A stretch of DNA of 64,000 nucleotides from Burkholderiales bacterium (GCA_030604135.1 JAUVWL010000004.1:152404-216403); one strand, 5' to 3'; counted from the first letter of the stretch, positions 1 through 9,874 are shown. The notes: generated by a model not told the origin, from the letters alone. A program made the numbers and translations.

Positions 1-2
1 TC

Positions 3-1553
3 CAGGAGGTGTTCGACGGCCCCTTCTACGACCGCTTCCGCGCGACGGTCGACTGGTGCGTCGAACACCGCTGGATCACCATCGGCGCCACCGTGCTGAC
101 CTTTGTGCTGGGTCTGGTTGGCATGACGCAGGTGCAACAGCAGTTCTTCCCCGACTCCAGCCGTCCCGAGATTCTGGTCGACGTCTGGCTGCCCGAGGGC
201 AGCAGCATCGCTGCCACCGACGCGGTCACACGCCGAATCGAATCGCGCCTGGCGGCCGAGGAGGGTGTGCGTTCGGTCAGCACCTGGGTCGGCTCCGGTG
301 TGCCGCGCTTCTACCTGCCGCTGGACCAGATCTTTCCTCAGAGCAATGTGGCGCAGCTGATCGTCCTGCCCAGGGATCTGCGCGAGCGCGAGCGTCTACG
401 CAAGGCTCTGCCGACCGTGCTGGCGACCGAGTTCCCCGAGGTTCGTGGACGGGTGAAGCTGTTGCCCAACGGTCCGCCCGTGCCCTACCCGGTGCAGTTT
501 CGCGTTGTGGGGCCGGACCCGGCCGTGCTGCGTGGCCTGGCCGACGAGGTCAAAGAGGCCATGCGGCAGAACCCCAACGTGCGTGGTGTCAATGACAACT
601 GGAACGAATCGGTCAAGGTCATGCGCCTGGAGGTCGATCAGGCCAAGGCGCGGGCCCTGGGCGTGTCCAGCCAGTCGATCGCCCGCGCCTCGCACACCTT
701 GTTGTCCGGCAGTACTGTAGGCCAGTACCGTGATGGCGACCGGCTGATCGACATCGTGCTGCGCCAGCCGCTGGACGAGCGCGACACCATCACCGATCTG
801 GCTCTGGCCTATCTGCCGACCGCGTCCGGGCAGAGCGTGCCCTTGTTGCAGGTGGCCACACCCGTGTTCGACTGGGAGCCCGGCGTGATGTGGCGCGAGA
901 ACCGCAGTTATGCCATCACGGTCCAGAGTGACGCGGTTGAGGGCATGCAAGGGGCCACCCTGACGGCGCAGCTGCTGCCCGCCTTGCGCCCGCTCGAGGC
1001 CGGGTGGCGCCAGCGTGGCCTGTCCGCCTATCGGATCGAGGTGGCCGGTGCGGTTGAGGAAAGCAGCAAAGGTTCGTCATCGATCGCTGCCGGCATGCCC
1101 GTGATGCTGTTTCTGGTCTTCACCCTGCTCATGCTTCAATTGCAGAGCTTCAGCCGTTCCCTGCTGGTCTTCATCACCGGTCCGCTGGGCATGGCCGGCG
1201 TGGCGGCCGCGCTCTTGCTGCTCGATCGTCCGTTCGGCTTTGTGGCCTTGCTGGGTGTGATCGCGCTCATGGGCATGGTGCAGCGCAACTCGGTGATCCT
1301 GATCGACCAGATCGAGCAGGACCGGGCACGGGGCGTGCCGACCTGGGATGCCATCGTCGACTCCACCGTGCGCCGCATGCGCCCCATCGTGCTCACGGCT
1401 GCCGCTGCGGTGCTGGCCATGATCCCGCTCTCGCGAAGTGTGTTCTGGGGGCCGATGGCGGTGGCCATCATGGGGGGGCTGATTGTGGCCACGGTGCTCA
1501 CCCTGCTGGCCCTGCCCGCCATGTACGCCGCCTGGTTCCGCGTCAGGAGATGA
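3..1553 (+). CDS. RND family efflux permease, C-terminal part (5' end outside window)
   Basis: This is the C-terminal half of an inner-membrane RND (AcrB-type) proton-driven permease; the frame is open to the window edge, so the true start lies upstream. The first visible residues lead into a membrane segment (around residues 22-44) after a basic/aromatic stretch, which corresponds to the middle transmembrane helix of RND pumps. A periplasmic porter loop follows (about 45-350) and a cluster of five or six hydrophobic helices ends the protein (about 360-510). About 515 residues are present against roughly 1030-1060 for a full pump, so half is missing. The next gene, a LysR regulator, starts only 7 bases later. 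Substrate cannot be read from the sequence. Confidence 0.9.
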   Translation, partial: QEVFDGPFYDRFRATVDWCVEHRWITIGATVLTFVLGLVGMTQVQQQFFPDSSRPEILVDVWLPEGSSIAATDAVTRRIESRLAAEEGVRSVSTWVGSGVPRFYLPLDQIFPQSNVAQLIVLPRDLRERERLRKALPTVLATEFPEVRGRVKLLPNGPPVPYPVQFRVVGPDPAVLRGLADEVKEAMRQNPNVRGVNDNWNESVKVMRLEVDQAKARALGVSSQSIARASHTLLSGSTVGQYRDGDRLIDIVLRQPLDERDTITDLALAYLPTASGQSVPLLQVATPVFDWEPGVMWRENRSYAITVQSDAVEGMQGATLTAQLLPALRPLEAGWRQRGLSAYRIEVAGAVEESSKGSSSIAAGMPVMLFLVFTLLMLQLQSFSRSLLVFITGPLGMAGVAAALLLLDRPFGFVALLGVIALMGMVQRNSVILIDQIEQDRARGVPTWDAIVDSTVRRMRPIVLTAAAAVLAMIPLSRSVFWGPMAVAIMGGLIVATVLTLLALPAMYAAWFRVRR

Positions 1554-1559
1554 TCCCTC

Positions 1560-2483
1560 ATGCGCCTGCGTCACATCGAGGTCTTCAACGCCGTCATGCT
1601 CACCGGCAGCGTCAGCGCTGCCGCACGCATGATCAACGTCACCCAGCCGGCGGTCAGCCGCACCTTGCAGCATGCCGAGTTGCAGCTGGGCTTTGCGCTG
1701 TTCCAGCGGGTGGGGGGGCGCCTGCGTCCCACCCTGGAAGCGCAGACCCTGTACCCCCATGTCGAGCGCCTGTTCCAGCAGCTTGACGAGGTGCAGCGCC
1801 TGTCGGCCAACCTGCGTGCCGGGCGCAGCCAGCACGAGCTGCAGGTGCTGACCGTGCTGGCCCTGAGCTACGAAGTCATGCCACGGGCGATGCGCCTGTT
1901 CCGTCAGAAACACCCGTCGGTGCTGGTGCACCACCAGGCCCTGCATTCACCGCAAATTGTCTCGGCGCTGGCATTGCAGGAAGCCGACATCGGCTATGTC
2001 TTCAGTGTGCCGCCCCATCCGTCGCTCACCCTGGAGTCGCTGGGCAGCCGCTCGGTGGTCTGTGTGGCGCCGCGTGGCCTGCTGCCGGCCCGGGTGGTCC
2101 GTTCGGGAGAGGTCGGCCTGACCGACCTGGCCGGCCTGCCCATCGTGGCACTCGACCCTCAGGACCCGCTGGGGGTGTTGCTCTCGCACACCTTGCGCGA
2201 CAGCGGCGCCGACCTCGACGTGGTGGTCACCGTGCAGACCTACCATGTGGCTTTGGCTCTGGCCCAGCACGGCGTCGGCGTGGCCATGGTCGAGTCCTGC
2301 ACCGCCGCGTCGGCCGACCGGCGTCGCGTCGACGTCTTGCGTCTGGTGCCTTCGATCGAGGTGCCGGTGCAGGTGCTGCGTCCGGCCCAGCGACCCGGGT
2401 CTCAGACGGTGCGGGCGTTCACGCGCTGCATGCAGCAGGCGCTGGACGATGTCGGGATGCTGGGTCTGAAGCCCCCGACCTGA
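1560..2483 (+). CDS. LysR family transcriptional regulator
   Basis: A 307-residue LysR-type regulator. The N-terminal winged helix-turn-helix (residues about 3-60) has the usual pattern, with the recognition helix in the segment NVTQPAVSRTLQ, followed by the linker helix and a periplasmic-binding-like effector domain (about 90-300). The start codon follows the RND stop by 6 bases, and an AGGAG at 1545-1549 lies inside the end of the upstream gene, so it is probably co-transcribed with the pump. Its 3' end overlaps the convergent dehydrogenase gene by 65 bases. The target genes are unknown: either the pump or the neighbouring amino-acid genes are plausible. Family call is secure, role is inferred. 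Confidence 0.92.
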   Translation: MRLRHIEVFNAVMLTGSVSAAARMINVTQPAVSRTLQHAELQLGFALFQRVGGRLRPTLEAQTLYPHVERLFQQLDEVQRLSANLRAGRSQHELQVLTVLALSYEVMPRAMRLFRQKHPSVLVHHQALHSPQIVSALALQEADIGYVFSVPPHPSLTLESLGSRSVVCVAPRGLLPARVVRSGEVGLTDLAGLPIVALDPQDPLGVLLSHTLRDSGADLDVVVTVQTYHVALALAQHGVGVAMVESCTAASADRRRVDVLRLVPSIEVPVQVLRPAQRPGSQTVRAFTRCMQQALDDVGMLGLKPPT

Positions 2484-3714
2484 GCAGTTCTCTGAGCCGG
2501 TCGGCACTGCCCATGGCCAGGGTCAGGCCCAGAGCGCCGTGGCCCGTGTTCAGCCACAGGTTGGCCGGTGCCTTGTCCACGCGGCCGATCAGTGGCAGGC
2601 CACGTGGTGTGGCGGGCCGCAACCCGGCCCACGCCCGCAGATCGCCCGACAGATTCAATTGCGGAAAAACGTCCCGTGTAGTGGCTGTCAGAGACGCGAT
2701 TCTGGCCGGATCCACCGAGCGGTCATGGCCGACCAGTTCGGCCATGCCGGCAACCCGCAGCCGATCGCCCAGGCGCGCGAACACCACTTTGCGGGCCAGG
2801 TCGGTGATGCTCACGCGGGGCGTTGCCGAGGCAGTCGCTGCCTGCACCGGCACCGTGATGCTGTAGCCTTTGAGCGGATAGACGGGCAGTTTCAGACCGA
2901 GATCGCGCGCCAGGGCCACCGAACCGGTGCCCGCAGCCAGCACAAACGCATCGGCCTGCACCTCTCCCGAATCCAGTTGCACCGCGTGCACCTGGCCCTG
3001 GGCCTGGCGCCAGCCGCGTACCCGCTGACCCAGAAGAAAGGCCACGCCCTGGTCACGCAGACGCTGGTGCAGCGCCACACACAGCTGTCCGCCGTCGACC
3101 GCACACTCGCTGGGGGTGAAGACGCCACCCGCGATGCGGCCCGCGTAGTGGGCCAGGGCAGGCTCAATGTCGGCACATTCGTTCGCTGAAAGCAGGCGCT
3201 GCTCGGCGCCCCCCAGCGCGGCCTGCAAATCCACCTGTCGCCTTGCCGATGCCAGCCCCGCCTTGTCCGGATACAGCACCAGCTTGCCACTGGCCGCGAA
3301 ATCGCAGTCCAGTCCTTCTTCCTGCCTCAGGCTTTCGAACAGCTGCCGACTGCGGGCGGCCAACGCGAGCAGACGCTGTGTGGTGTCTCGTGACACACGG
3401 GTCCGACAGGCCATCATGAACGACAGCAGCCACGACCACTGAGCCGGGTCGGCCTGCGGCCGCAGACGCAAGGGTGAGTCACGCGAGACCAGCAACTTCG
3501 GTAGCTGGCCCCATACACCCGGATCGGCCAGTGGTTGAACGTAGGAGTAGCTCAGCTGTGCACCGTTGCCGCCGCTGGCACCATCGCCTGGCTGACCTGC
3601 GTCGATGACCGTCACCTGCCAGCCATCGCGCGCCAGCGACCGGGCTGTGGCCAGGCCCACGATGCCAGCGCCGACCACCACCACGTGGCCAGGGGAAGAG
3701 CGTGTTTGTGTCAT
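2419..3714 (-). CDS. FAD-dependent D-amino-acid dehydrogenase-like oxidoreductase (DadA family)
   Basis: A 431-residue FAD oxidoreductase of the DAO/DadA family, which oxidatively deaminates amino acids (typically D-amino acids) and passes electrons to the respiratory chain. The Rossmann dinucleotide motif VVVGAGIVGLATA is at residues about 10-23. A GASGGNGAQLS segment near residue 45 and a C-terminal GHGALGLTLA motif are typical of the family. The ATG at 3714 was chosen because it places this Rossmann fold at the N-terminus; an upstream extension of 65 codons lacks family character. It is divergent from the aminotransferase gene (150 bases apart) and its tail overlaps the lysR gene. Substrate is not determined; the neighbours suggest an amino-acid catabolic context. 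Confidence 0.88.
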   Translation of the reverse strand: MTQTRSSPGHVVVVGAGIVGLATARSLARDGWQVTVIDAGQPGDGASGGNGAQLSYSYVQPLADPGVWGQLPKLLVSRDSPLRLRPQADPAQWSWLLSFMMACRTRVSRDTTQRLLALAARSRQLFESLRQEEGLDCDFAASGKLVLYPDKAGLASARRQVDLQAALGGAEQRLLSANECADIEPALAHYAGRIAGGVFTPSECAVDGGQLCVALHQRLRDQGVAFLLGQRVRGWRQAQGQVHAVQLDSGEVQADAFVLAAGTGSVALARDLGLKLPVYPLKGYSITVPVQAATASATPRVSITDLARKVVFARLGDRLRVAGMAELVGHDRSVDPARIASLTATTRDVFPQLNLSGDLRAWAGLRPATPRGLPLIGRVDKAPANLWLNTGHGALGLTLAMGSADRLRELLRSGASDPASRHRPAPAACSA

Positions 3715-3863
3715 GGACCTCACTGTAGGACGAAAGGACCGCAATCCACCATGCTGATCGGCTGCATGGGCATAACCAAAACTCATGGATTGCGCCTGAA
3801 TTGGCATTTCCTTGCAGGTGATCAACGGCCTAGACTGCTCTTTTTTCAACGCATCCGACGACC

Positions 3864-5207
3864 ATGTACGACAGCCGCGTCTTTCACCGACAGCTCCAGA
3901 AACGCCCACCCATGGCCGTTGGCGGGCAGGGCGTGTACATCACGGATGCCGAAGGGCATCGTTACATCGATGCTTCCGGGGGCGCTGCCGTGTCCTGCCT
4001 CGGGCACGGCCATCCTGACGTGAAGGCCGCCATGCACCGCCAGATCGACCAGCTGTCCTACGCCCACACCAGCTTCTTCACCACCGAGGTGGCCGAGCAA
4101 CTGGCCGACCTGCTGGTGACCACGGCTCCGGCCGGCATGAGCCATGTCTACTTCGTCAGCGGCGGCTCGGAGGCGGTCGAGGCCGCGCTCAAGATGGCGC
4201 GCCAGTACTTTGTCGAGATCGGGCAGCCCCAGCGGCGCCATTTCATCGCCCGGCGCCAGAGCTACCACGGCAACACCCTGGGCGCACTGGCTGTCGGGGG
4301 CAATGAATGGCGGCGTGAGCAGTTCCGGCCGCTGCTGATCGACGTCACCCACGTCTCGCCGTGTTACGAATACCGCGACCGGAACGATGGCGAGACGCCC
4401 GAGCAGTATGGTCAACGGTTGGTGGTCGAGCTGTCCGAAACCATCGAGCGCCTTGGGCCGGAAAACGTCATGGCTTTTGTGGCCGAAACCGTGGGCGGGG
4501 CCACGGCGGGTGTGCTGACGCCGGTGCCCGGCTACTTCCGCGGCATCCGCGAGCTGTGTGACCGCCACGGGATCCTGCTCATCCTGGACGAGGTCATGTG
4601 TGGCATGGGACGAACCGGTACCCTGCATGCCTGCGAGCAGGACGGTGTGGTGCCCGATCTGCTCACCATCGCCAAGGGGCTGGGCGGTGGCTACCAGCCC
4701 ATTGGGGCCGTGCTGGCCCAGGGCCGGCTGGTGGAGGCCATGCGCCAGGGCAGTGGTCTGTTCCAGCACGGACACACCTACCTGGGGCACGCCATCGCCT
4801 GCGCTGCAGCGCTCGCGGTGCAGCAGGTGATCCGTCGCGATGGGCTGCTTGACAGGGTGCAGGCCGCAGGCCGGGTTTTACAGGGGGAACTGGAGCGGCG
4901 TTTCGGGGATCATCCCCATGTTGGCGACATCCGCGGCCGAGGCCTGTTCTGGGGATTGGAGTTCGTCCAGGATCGCAACAGCAAGTCCTGGTTCGACCCG
5001 TCCGTCCGATTGCATGCCCGGCTCAAGGCGGCCGCGATGGCGGAAGGTCTCATGGTCTACCCCATGGGCGGCACGGTCGACGGCCGTTGTGGTGACCATG
5101 TGCTTCTGGCTCCGCCGTTCATTGCCACGGATGCTGAACTGGAAACCGTTGCAGAGCGCCTGGGCAAGGCCCTGGACAAGGTGTTGGCTGACATCAACCT
5201 GACGTAA
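3864..5207 (+). CDS. class III (omega-) aminotransferase, PLP-dependent
   Basis: A 447-residue fold-type I aminotransferase of subgroup class III (ornithine/GABA/omega-amino acid type). Visible signatures are the N-terminal [13 protein letters not shown], the PLP phosphate-binding [12 protein letters not shown], the YHGNT tyrosine/histidine segment, the PLP-aspartate motif [14 protein letters not shown], and the Schiff-base lysine in [10 protein letters not shown]. Length is normal. It reduces or deaminates an amino group onto pyruvate or 2-oxoglutarate. It is followed by a TAXI binding protein, a TRAP permease and a racemase-like gene on the same strand, so the cluster looks like uptake plus conversion of an amino-acid-like compound. 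The exact substrate cannot be read. Confidence 0.92.
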   Translation: MYDSRVFHRQLQKRPPMAVGGQGVYITDAEGHRYIDASGGAAVSCLGHGHPDVKAAMHRQIDQLSYAHTSFFTTEVAEQLADLLVTTAPAGMSHVYFVSGGSEAVEAALKMARQYFVEIGQPQRRHFIARRQSYHGNTLGALAVGGNEWRREQFRPLLIDVTHVSPCYEYRDRNDGETPEQYGQRLVVELSETIERLGPENVMAFVAETVGGATAGVLTPVPGYFRGIRELCDRHGILLILDEVMCGMGRTGTLHACEQDGVVPDLLTIAKGLGGGYQPIGAVLAQGRLVEAMRQGSGLFQHGHTYLGHAIACAAALAVQQVIRRDGLLDRVQAAGRVLQGELERRFGDHPHVGDIRGRGLFWGLEFVQDRNSKSWFDPSVRLHARLKAAAMAEGLMVYPMGGTVDGRCGDHVLLAPPFIATDAELETVAERLGKALDKVLADINLT

Positions 5208-5362
5208 TAAGAAATTTGCATGAGTTCACAGGGAAAATCCGGGGGGTGCCGGGCTTCGCTGACGTGAACCTTGCATTACGATTCCCTCGTCCCGTGCCAT
5301 GGCCCCACAAGGGTGGCACGATCATCATCAACCACGCAGACCCCTGCAGGAGACCTCCCCCC

Positions 5363-6340
5363 ATGAAGAAGATCACCGCTTGCCTGAGCGCCATCGGCGC
5401 CGCCGTTGCCCTGATGGCGCCCGCCGCGCCCGCGCTGGCCCAGCAGAAGTTCATGACCATCGGCACCGGCGGCGTGACCGGCGTGTACTACGCGGCCGGT
5501 GGCGCCATTTGCCGTCTGGTCAACAAGGACCGCGCGCAACACGGGTACCGCTGCACGGTCGAATCCACGGGAGGTTCGGTCGCCAACATCAATACCATCC
5601 GTGCCGGTGACCTGGACTTCGGTGTGGCCCAGTCCGACTGGAATTACCATGGCTACAAGGGCAGCAGCAGCTTCCAGCAGGCCGGCGCCTTCACCGACCT
5701 GCGTTCGGTGTTCTCGCTGCACCCCGAGCCCTTCACGGTGCTCGCCCGAGCCGACGCCAATGTCAAGGACTTCGCGGACCTCAAGGGCAAGCGTGTGAAC
5801 GTGGGCAACCCTGGTTCAGGCACCCGTGCGTCCATGGACATGCTGCTCGGCGCCATGGGTTGGACCCCGGGCGATTTCCGCCTCGCATCCGAGTTGCGTG
5901 CCGACGAGCACGGCGCGGCCCTGTGCGACAACCGCATCGATGCCTTCTTCTATGGCGTGGGTCACCCCAGCGCCAACATCCAGGATCCGGTGACCACCTG
6001 TGGTGCCAAGCTGGTCAACATCACGGGACCGGCGGTTGACAAACTGGTGGCAGACAACCCCTTCTACGCCAAGGCCACCATTCCGGCCGGCATGTACCGT
6101 GGCAATGACCAGCCGACCCAGACCTACGGCGTTCTGGCCACCTTTGTGACCTCCGCCAAGGCACCGGAAGATCAGGTTTACACCCTGGTCAAGGCCGTGT
6201 TCGAGAACTTCGACGAGTTCAAGCGCCTGCACCCTGCGCTGGCCAACCTCAACCCCGAGAACATGGTCAAGGACGGGCTGTCTGCGCCTTTGCACCCGGG
6301 TGCCGCCAAGTACTACCGCGAAAAGGGCTGGCTCAAGTAA
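5363..6340 (+). CDS. TAXI family TRAP transporter solute-binding protein
   Basis: A 325-residue periplasmic binding protein of the TAXI branch of TRAP transporters. The ATG at 5363 is preceded by CAGGAGA at 5346-5352 and starts a classical Sec signal peptide (MKK, a hydrophobic core, cleavage after ALAQ, about residue 26). The mature start [18 protein letters not shown] is the TAXI hallmark binding-site segment. The fused TRAP permease follows directly. A 12-bp hairpin in the 117-base gap to the permease may set a higher level of this protein than of the permease. TAXI proteins studied elsewhere bind glutamate, glutamine or related acids; the substrate here is unknown. Confidence 0.93.
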   Translation: MKKITACLSAIGAAVALMAPAAPALAQQKFMTIGTGGVTGVYYAAGGAICRLVNKDRAQHGYRCTVESTGGSVANINTIRAGDLDFGVAQSDWNYHGYKGSSSFQQAGAFTDLRSVFSLHPEPFTVLARADANVKDFADLKGKRVNVGNPGSGTRASMDMLLGAMGWTPGDFRLASELRADEHGAALCDNRIDAFFYGVGHPSANIQDPVTTCGAKLVNITGPAVDKLVADNPFYAKATIPAGMYRGNDQPTQTYGVLATFVTSAKAPEDQVYTLVKAVFENFDEFKRLHPALANLNPENMVKDGLSAPLHPGAAKYYREKGWLK

Positions 6341-6375
6341 ACGCACTCTGAGCGATTTCATCCCTCATCGCTTTG

Positions 6376-6410
6376 CGCCCCATGCCGGCTGGTTCGGCAT
6401 GGGGCGTTTC
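6376..6410 (+). terminator. intra-operon hairpin between binding-protein and permease genes
   Basis: A perfect 12-bp stem (6376-6387 with 6395-6406) with a 7-base loop is followed by TTTC only. It lies in the gap between the TAXI gene and the TRAP permease. The short T-run suggests partial termination or a 3' stabiliser for the binding-protein message, a common arrangement between binding-protein and permease genes. Function is inferred. Confidence 0.6.
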
Positions 6411-6457
6411 GTTACCTTGTCGGGCAACAGAGCCCCCTCACGAGACGGAGTGTGCAC

Positions 6458-9058
6458 ATGACCTCTCCCCAAAACCCCAAGCCTCAACAGGACGTCGACG
6501 TCAGCAAACTCGTTGAAGACAACGACACCGGTGGGCGCAAGCCAGGCCCACTGGTGGCCAGGTTTCTGCTGGTGGTCGCTGTCAGCTGGTCCCTGTTCCA
6601 GCTCTGGATTGCCTCGCCCCTGCCGTTTTCCCTGGGTGTGCTGGTGATGAACAACACCGAAACCCGGGCCATACACCTGGCCTTTGCGGTCTTCCTGGCA
6701 TTCCTCGCCTATCCGGCCACCCGGCGCTCACCGCGCAGCCACATCCCGATACAAGACTGGGTGCTGGCGCTTCTGGGTGCATTCTGCGCTGGCTACCTTT
6801 TTCTCTTCTACCGCGATCTGGCGACGCGTCCCGGCATGCCCAACACGCTGGATGTCTGGTCGGCCGCGCTCGGCGTGGTCCTGCTGCTGGAGGCCACGCG
6901 CCGCGTGCTGGGGCTGCCCATGGTGATCGTGGCGGCCGTGTTCCTCGTCTACACCTTCGCAGGCCCCTACATGCCCGACATGCTGGCCCACCGCGGAGCG
7001 TCCATGGACCGGGCGGCGTCGCACTTCTGGCTCACCACCGAAGGGGTTTTCGGGGTGGCACTGGGCGTTTCCAGCGGCTTCATCTTCCTGTTCGTGCTCT
7101 TTGGCTCGCTGCTGGACAAGGCGGGCGCCGGCAATTACTTTATCAAGAGCGCCTTTGCGCTTCTGGGCCACATGCGCGGAGGCCCGGCAAAGGCTGCCGT
7201 GGTCTCGTCGGCCGCCACCGGCATCATCTCGGGCTCGTCCATCGCCAACGTGGTCACCACTGGCACCTTCACCATCCCGCTTATGAAACGCGTCGGCTAC
7301 AAGGGCAACCAGGCCGGGGCGGTCGAAGTGTCGTCCTCGGTGAACGGCCAGATCATGCCGCCGGTCATGGGGGCGGCCGCCTTCCTGATGGTGGAGTACG
7401 TGGGCATCACCTATGTGGAGGTGATGAAGCACGCCTTGTTGCCCGCCCTCATTTCCTACATCGCGCTGTTCTACATCGTGCACCTGGAAGCCCTCAAGGC
7501 GGGCATGCAGGGCCTGCCGCGGCGCAACCCGTCCACTGGCACCCAAAGGCTGTTGTCCTTTCTGCTGACGGTCAGCGGCTTCATCGTGCTCGCCGGCATC
7601 ACCTACTACGTCATCGGCTTCCTCAAGTCGGTGCTCGGCGATGCCGCCGTTCCGGTGATCGGTCTGGGTCTGCTGGCCGCCTATGTGGGCCTGCTGTGGG
7701 TCGGATCCCGCCAGCCCGACCTGCCCATCGACGACCCCAATTCGCCCGTGTTCGAACTGCCGGAGACCGGCCCCACCGTCAAGTCCGGCATGCACTACCT
7801 GCTGGCGGTCGTGGTGCTGGTCTGGTGTCTGATGGTCGAGCAACTCTCGCCGGCGCTCTCGGCATTCTGGGCCACCGTCTTCATGATGTTCGTCATGGTC
7901 ACCCAGAAGCCCCTGCTGGGTCTGATGCGGGGTGATCACCGTTTCCTGTCGCATTTCCGGGCCGGCGTTGCCGACCTGATCGACGGCCTGGCCACCGGAG
8001 CGCGCAACATGATCGGCATCGGTGTGGCCACGGCGGCCGCCGGCATCATTGTCGGCACGGTGTCGCTGACCGGTGTCGGGCTGGTGATGACCGAACTGGT
8101 GGAGATCCTCTCGGGCGGCAACCTCATGCTGATGCTGGTGCTGGTGGCCCTGATCAGCCTGATCCTGGGCATGGGGCTGCCCACCACCGCCAACTACATT
8201 GTGGTCTCCACCCTGATGGCACCGGTGGTCGTCGAGCTCGGGGCCCAGAGCGGCCTGATCGTGCCGCTGATCGCGGTTCACCTGTTTGTGTTCTATTTCG
8301 GTCTCATGGCCGACGTGACGCCACCGGTGGGCCTGGCCTCGTTCGCGGCCGCCGCCATCGCCAAGCACGATCCGATCAAGACCGGGCTGACCGCGTTCTA
8401 CTACAGCATGCGCACGGCCATCCTGCCGTTCCTGTTCATCTTCAACACGCAGTTGCTGCTGATCGGCCTGACCGGCCCGTTGCACCTCATCATGACGGCA
8501 GGGTCGGCCTTGATTGCGATGCTGGTGTTCGCCGCAGCAACCCAGGGCTACTTCATCGCACGCACCCGGTGGTACGAAACCCTGGCCATGCTGCTGATCT
8601 GCTTCACCCTGTTCCGTCCCGGGTTCTGGATGGACATGATCCATCCGCCCTTCGACGAAATCAAGGGTGATGCGATGACGCAGGCCATCGAACAAGCCCC
8701 TGCCAACAGCAGCAAACGGCTGTGGGTGGAAGGCATGAACCTGGAAGGTCGCGATATCCGCAAAGGTGTGCTGCTGCCCCTGGGGCCCGAGGGGGATGCA
8801 AGAACCCGGCTCGGGCATTCCGGTCTCACCGTCATGAACGACGGGGACGCCTTCATGGTGGTGGCCACCCGGTTCGGCAGCACGGCCGAAAAACTCGGTA
8901 TCGAGCAGAGTTTCCGGATCACCGCGCTGGAGGTGCCGGCCGAACGTCCCGCCAAGGAGTGGTTCTTCATCCCGGCGCTGGCCCTGCTGGCGCTGATCAT
9001 TGCGCTGCAGCGTCGTCGCCTGCGTCGCGAACAGCCCGTGGCAGGTGCGGCGGCATGA
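6458..9058 (+). CDS. TRAP transporter fused permease (small plus large subunit), with C-terminal extension
   Basis: An 866-residue inner-membrane protein that combines the 4-TM and 12-TM TRAP subunits in one chain, as is usual for TAXI-type systems. It imports the solute captured by the upstream binding protein using a sodium or proton gradient. The DctM-like core (about residues 150-720) contains glycine-rich re-entrant segments such as SSAATGIISGSSIANV and LGMGLPTTANYIV. After the last core helix a soluble region of about 100 residues (730-840) resembles the DUF3394 tail of these permeases, closed by one more hydrophobic helix. The ATG at 6458 was chosen over a GTG at 6452 because of the GGAG spacing. 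Start uncertainty is two codons. Confidence 0.93.
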   Translation: MTSPQNPKPQQDVDVSKLVEDNDTGGRKPGPLVARFLLVVAVSWSLFQLWIASPLPFSLGVLVMNNTETRAIHLAFAVFLAFLAYPATRRSPRSHIPIQDWVLALLGAFCAGYLFLFYRDLATRPGMPNTLDVWSAALGVVLLLEATRRVLGLPMVIVAAVFLVYTFAGPYMPDMLAHRGASMDRAASHFWLTTEGVFGVALGVSSGFIFLFVLFGSLLDKAGAGNYFIKSAFALLGHMRGGPAKAAVVSSAATGIISGSSIANVVTTGTFTIPLMKRVGYKGNQAGAVEVSSSVNGQIMPPVMGAAAFLMVEYVGITYVEVMKHALLPALISYIALFYIVHLEALKAGMQGLPRRNPSTGTQRLLSFLLTVSGFIVLAGITYYVIGFLKSVLGDAAVPVIGLGLLAAYVGLLWVGSRQPDLPIDDPNSPVFELPETGPTVKSGMHYLLAVVVLVWCLMVEQLSPALSAFWATVFMMFVMVTQKPLLGLMRGDHRFLSHFRAGVADLIDGLATGARNMIGIGVATAAAGIIVGTVSLTGVGLVMTELVEILSGGNLMLMLVLVALISLILGMGLPTTANYIVVSTLMAPVVVELGAQSGLIVPLIAVHLFVFYFGLMADVTPPVGLASFAAAAIAKHDPIKTGLTAFYYSMRTAILPFLFIFNTQLLLIGLTGPLHLIMTAGSALIAMLVFAAATQGYFIARTRWYETLAMLLICFTLFRPGFWMDMIHPPFDEIKGDAMTQAIEQAPANSSKRLWVEGMNLEGRDIRKGVLLPLGPEGDARTRLGHSGLTVMNDGDAFMVVATRFGSTAEKLGIEQSFRITALEVPAERPAKEWFFIPALALLALIIALQRRRLRREQPVAGAAA

Positions 9059-9119
9059 GCGTCGCACGGCCGCTCCAAAGACGCTCAGCCCCGCAGTGCG
9101 CAGCATGGAGGGCCGTTCA

Positions 9120-9770
9120 ATGAGCCACCCTCGCATCGCCCTGATCCACGCGCTGGCCCACTCGGTCGAGCCCATCAATGCCGAGATGGCCCGGGCCTGG
9201 CCCGAGGCCATTCGCATGAACCTGCTCGATGACAGCCTCTCTGCCGATCTGGCGTGTGAGGGCAGGGGGCTGGACGAGGCCATGCACCACCGCTTCGAGG
9301 CGTTGGCCGCATATGCCGAATCCACCGGCGCCCGGGCCATCCTGTTCACATGCTCGGCTTTCGGGCCCTGCATCGAGGCGGTGGCCGCACGCCGGCCGCA
9401 CATGCCGGTGCTCAAACCCAATGAGGCAATGGTGGCCGACGTTGCCAAGGTCCAGGGGCCGGTCGGTCTGATCGCCTCCTTTGGCCCGACGCTGGTCTCG
9501 ATGCCGCCCGAGTTTCCCGCTTCGGTTGCCTTGCGCACCGCTCTGGTCGAGGGCGCCATGCAGGCGCTCAACCGGGGCGAGGCCGAGCTCCACGATGACC
9601 TGGTGGTCGAAGCCGCGCGCGACCTGGCTTCAGCTGGCTGCCGGGCCATTGCATTGGCCCAGTTCAGCATGGCACGCGCGGCGGCCGCGGTGGCCAAGGC
9701 CACCGGCCTGCCGGTGTTCACCACCCCCGGCAGCGCGGTTGAACGTCTGCGCCGGGAACTGGGGGGCTGA
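9120..9770 (+). CDS. aspartate/glutamate racemase-like family protein
   Basis: A 216-residue protein of the Asp/Glu/hydantoin racemase superfamily. Two cysteine-type signature positions are expected in this fold: the first is seen in ILFTCSAFGPCIEA (about residue 78); the second region, near ALAQFSMARA (about residue 178), has no cysteine, so it may be an isomerase or decarboxylase-like member rather than a classical two-cysteine racemase. A GGAGGG at 9107-9112 fixes the ATG at 9120. It lies 61 bases after the TRAP permease on the same strand and is probably the last gene of the transport operon. The reaction is not established. Confidence 0.75.
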   Translation: MSHPRIALIHALAHSVEPINAEMARAWPEAIRMNLLDDSLSADLACEGRGLDEAMHHRFEALAAYAESTGARAILFTCSAFGPCIEAVAARRPHMPVLKPNEAMVADVAKVQGPVGLIASFGPTLVSMPPEFPASVALRTALVEGAMQALNRGEAELHDDLVVEAARDLASAGCRAIALAQFSMARAAAAVAKATGLPVFTTPGSAVERLRRELGG

Positions 9771-9788
9771 AGGCCCGGCTTCACCGGA

Positions 9789-9871
9789 TACAATAGAAGG
9801 TTGCCGTCTAACGGTGCCCCGGATGCGGGGGTTCGAGCCGAACCCAGCCAGCACGAGCGGTCCGGGCAACC
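9789..9871 (+). promoter_or_regulatory. candidate promoter -10 and folded 5' leader of tRNA-Leu(UAG)
   Basis: A TACAAT at 9789-9794 is a good -10 box for the following tRNA gene; no clear -35 is seen. The 73 bases 9799-9871 are closed by a 7-bp stem (GGTTGCC with GGCAACC) and contain an internal 7-bp hairpin (9829-9835 with 9839-9845) whose loop side resembles a T-arm. It ends three bases before the tRNA. It may be a structured pre-tRNA leader or a decayed tRNA; no anticodon arm can be assigned. Confidence 0.4.
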
Positions 9872-9874
9872 GGC

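Noticed and set aside
6728..9793. Very long minus-strand open frame (1021 codons) opposite the TRAP permease
   Set aside because: It is a codon-bias shadow of the high-GC permease gene on the other strand: low complexity, rich in Gly, His, Arg and Gln, with no domain, and it runs opposite a clear membrane protein.
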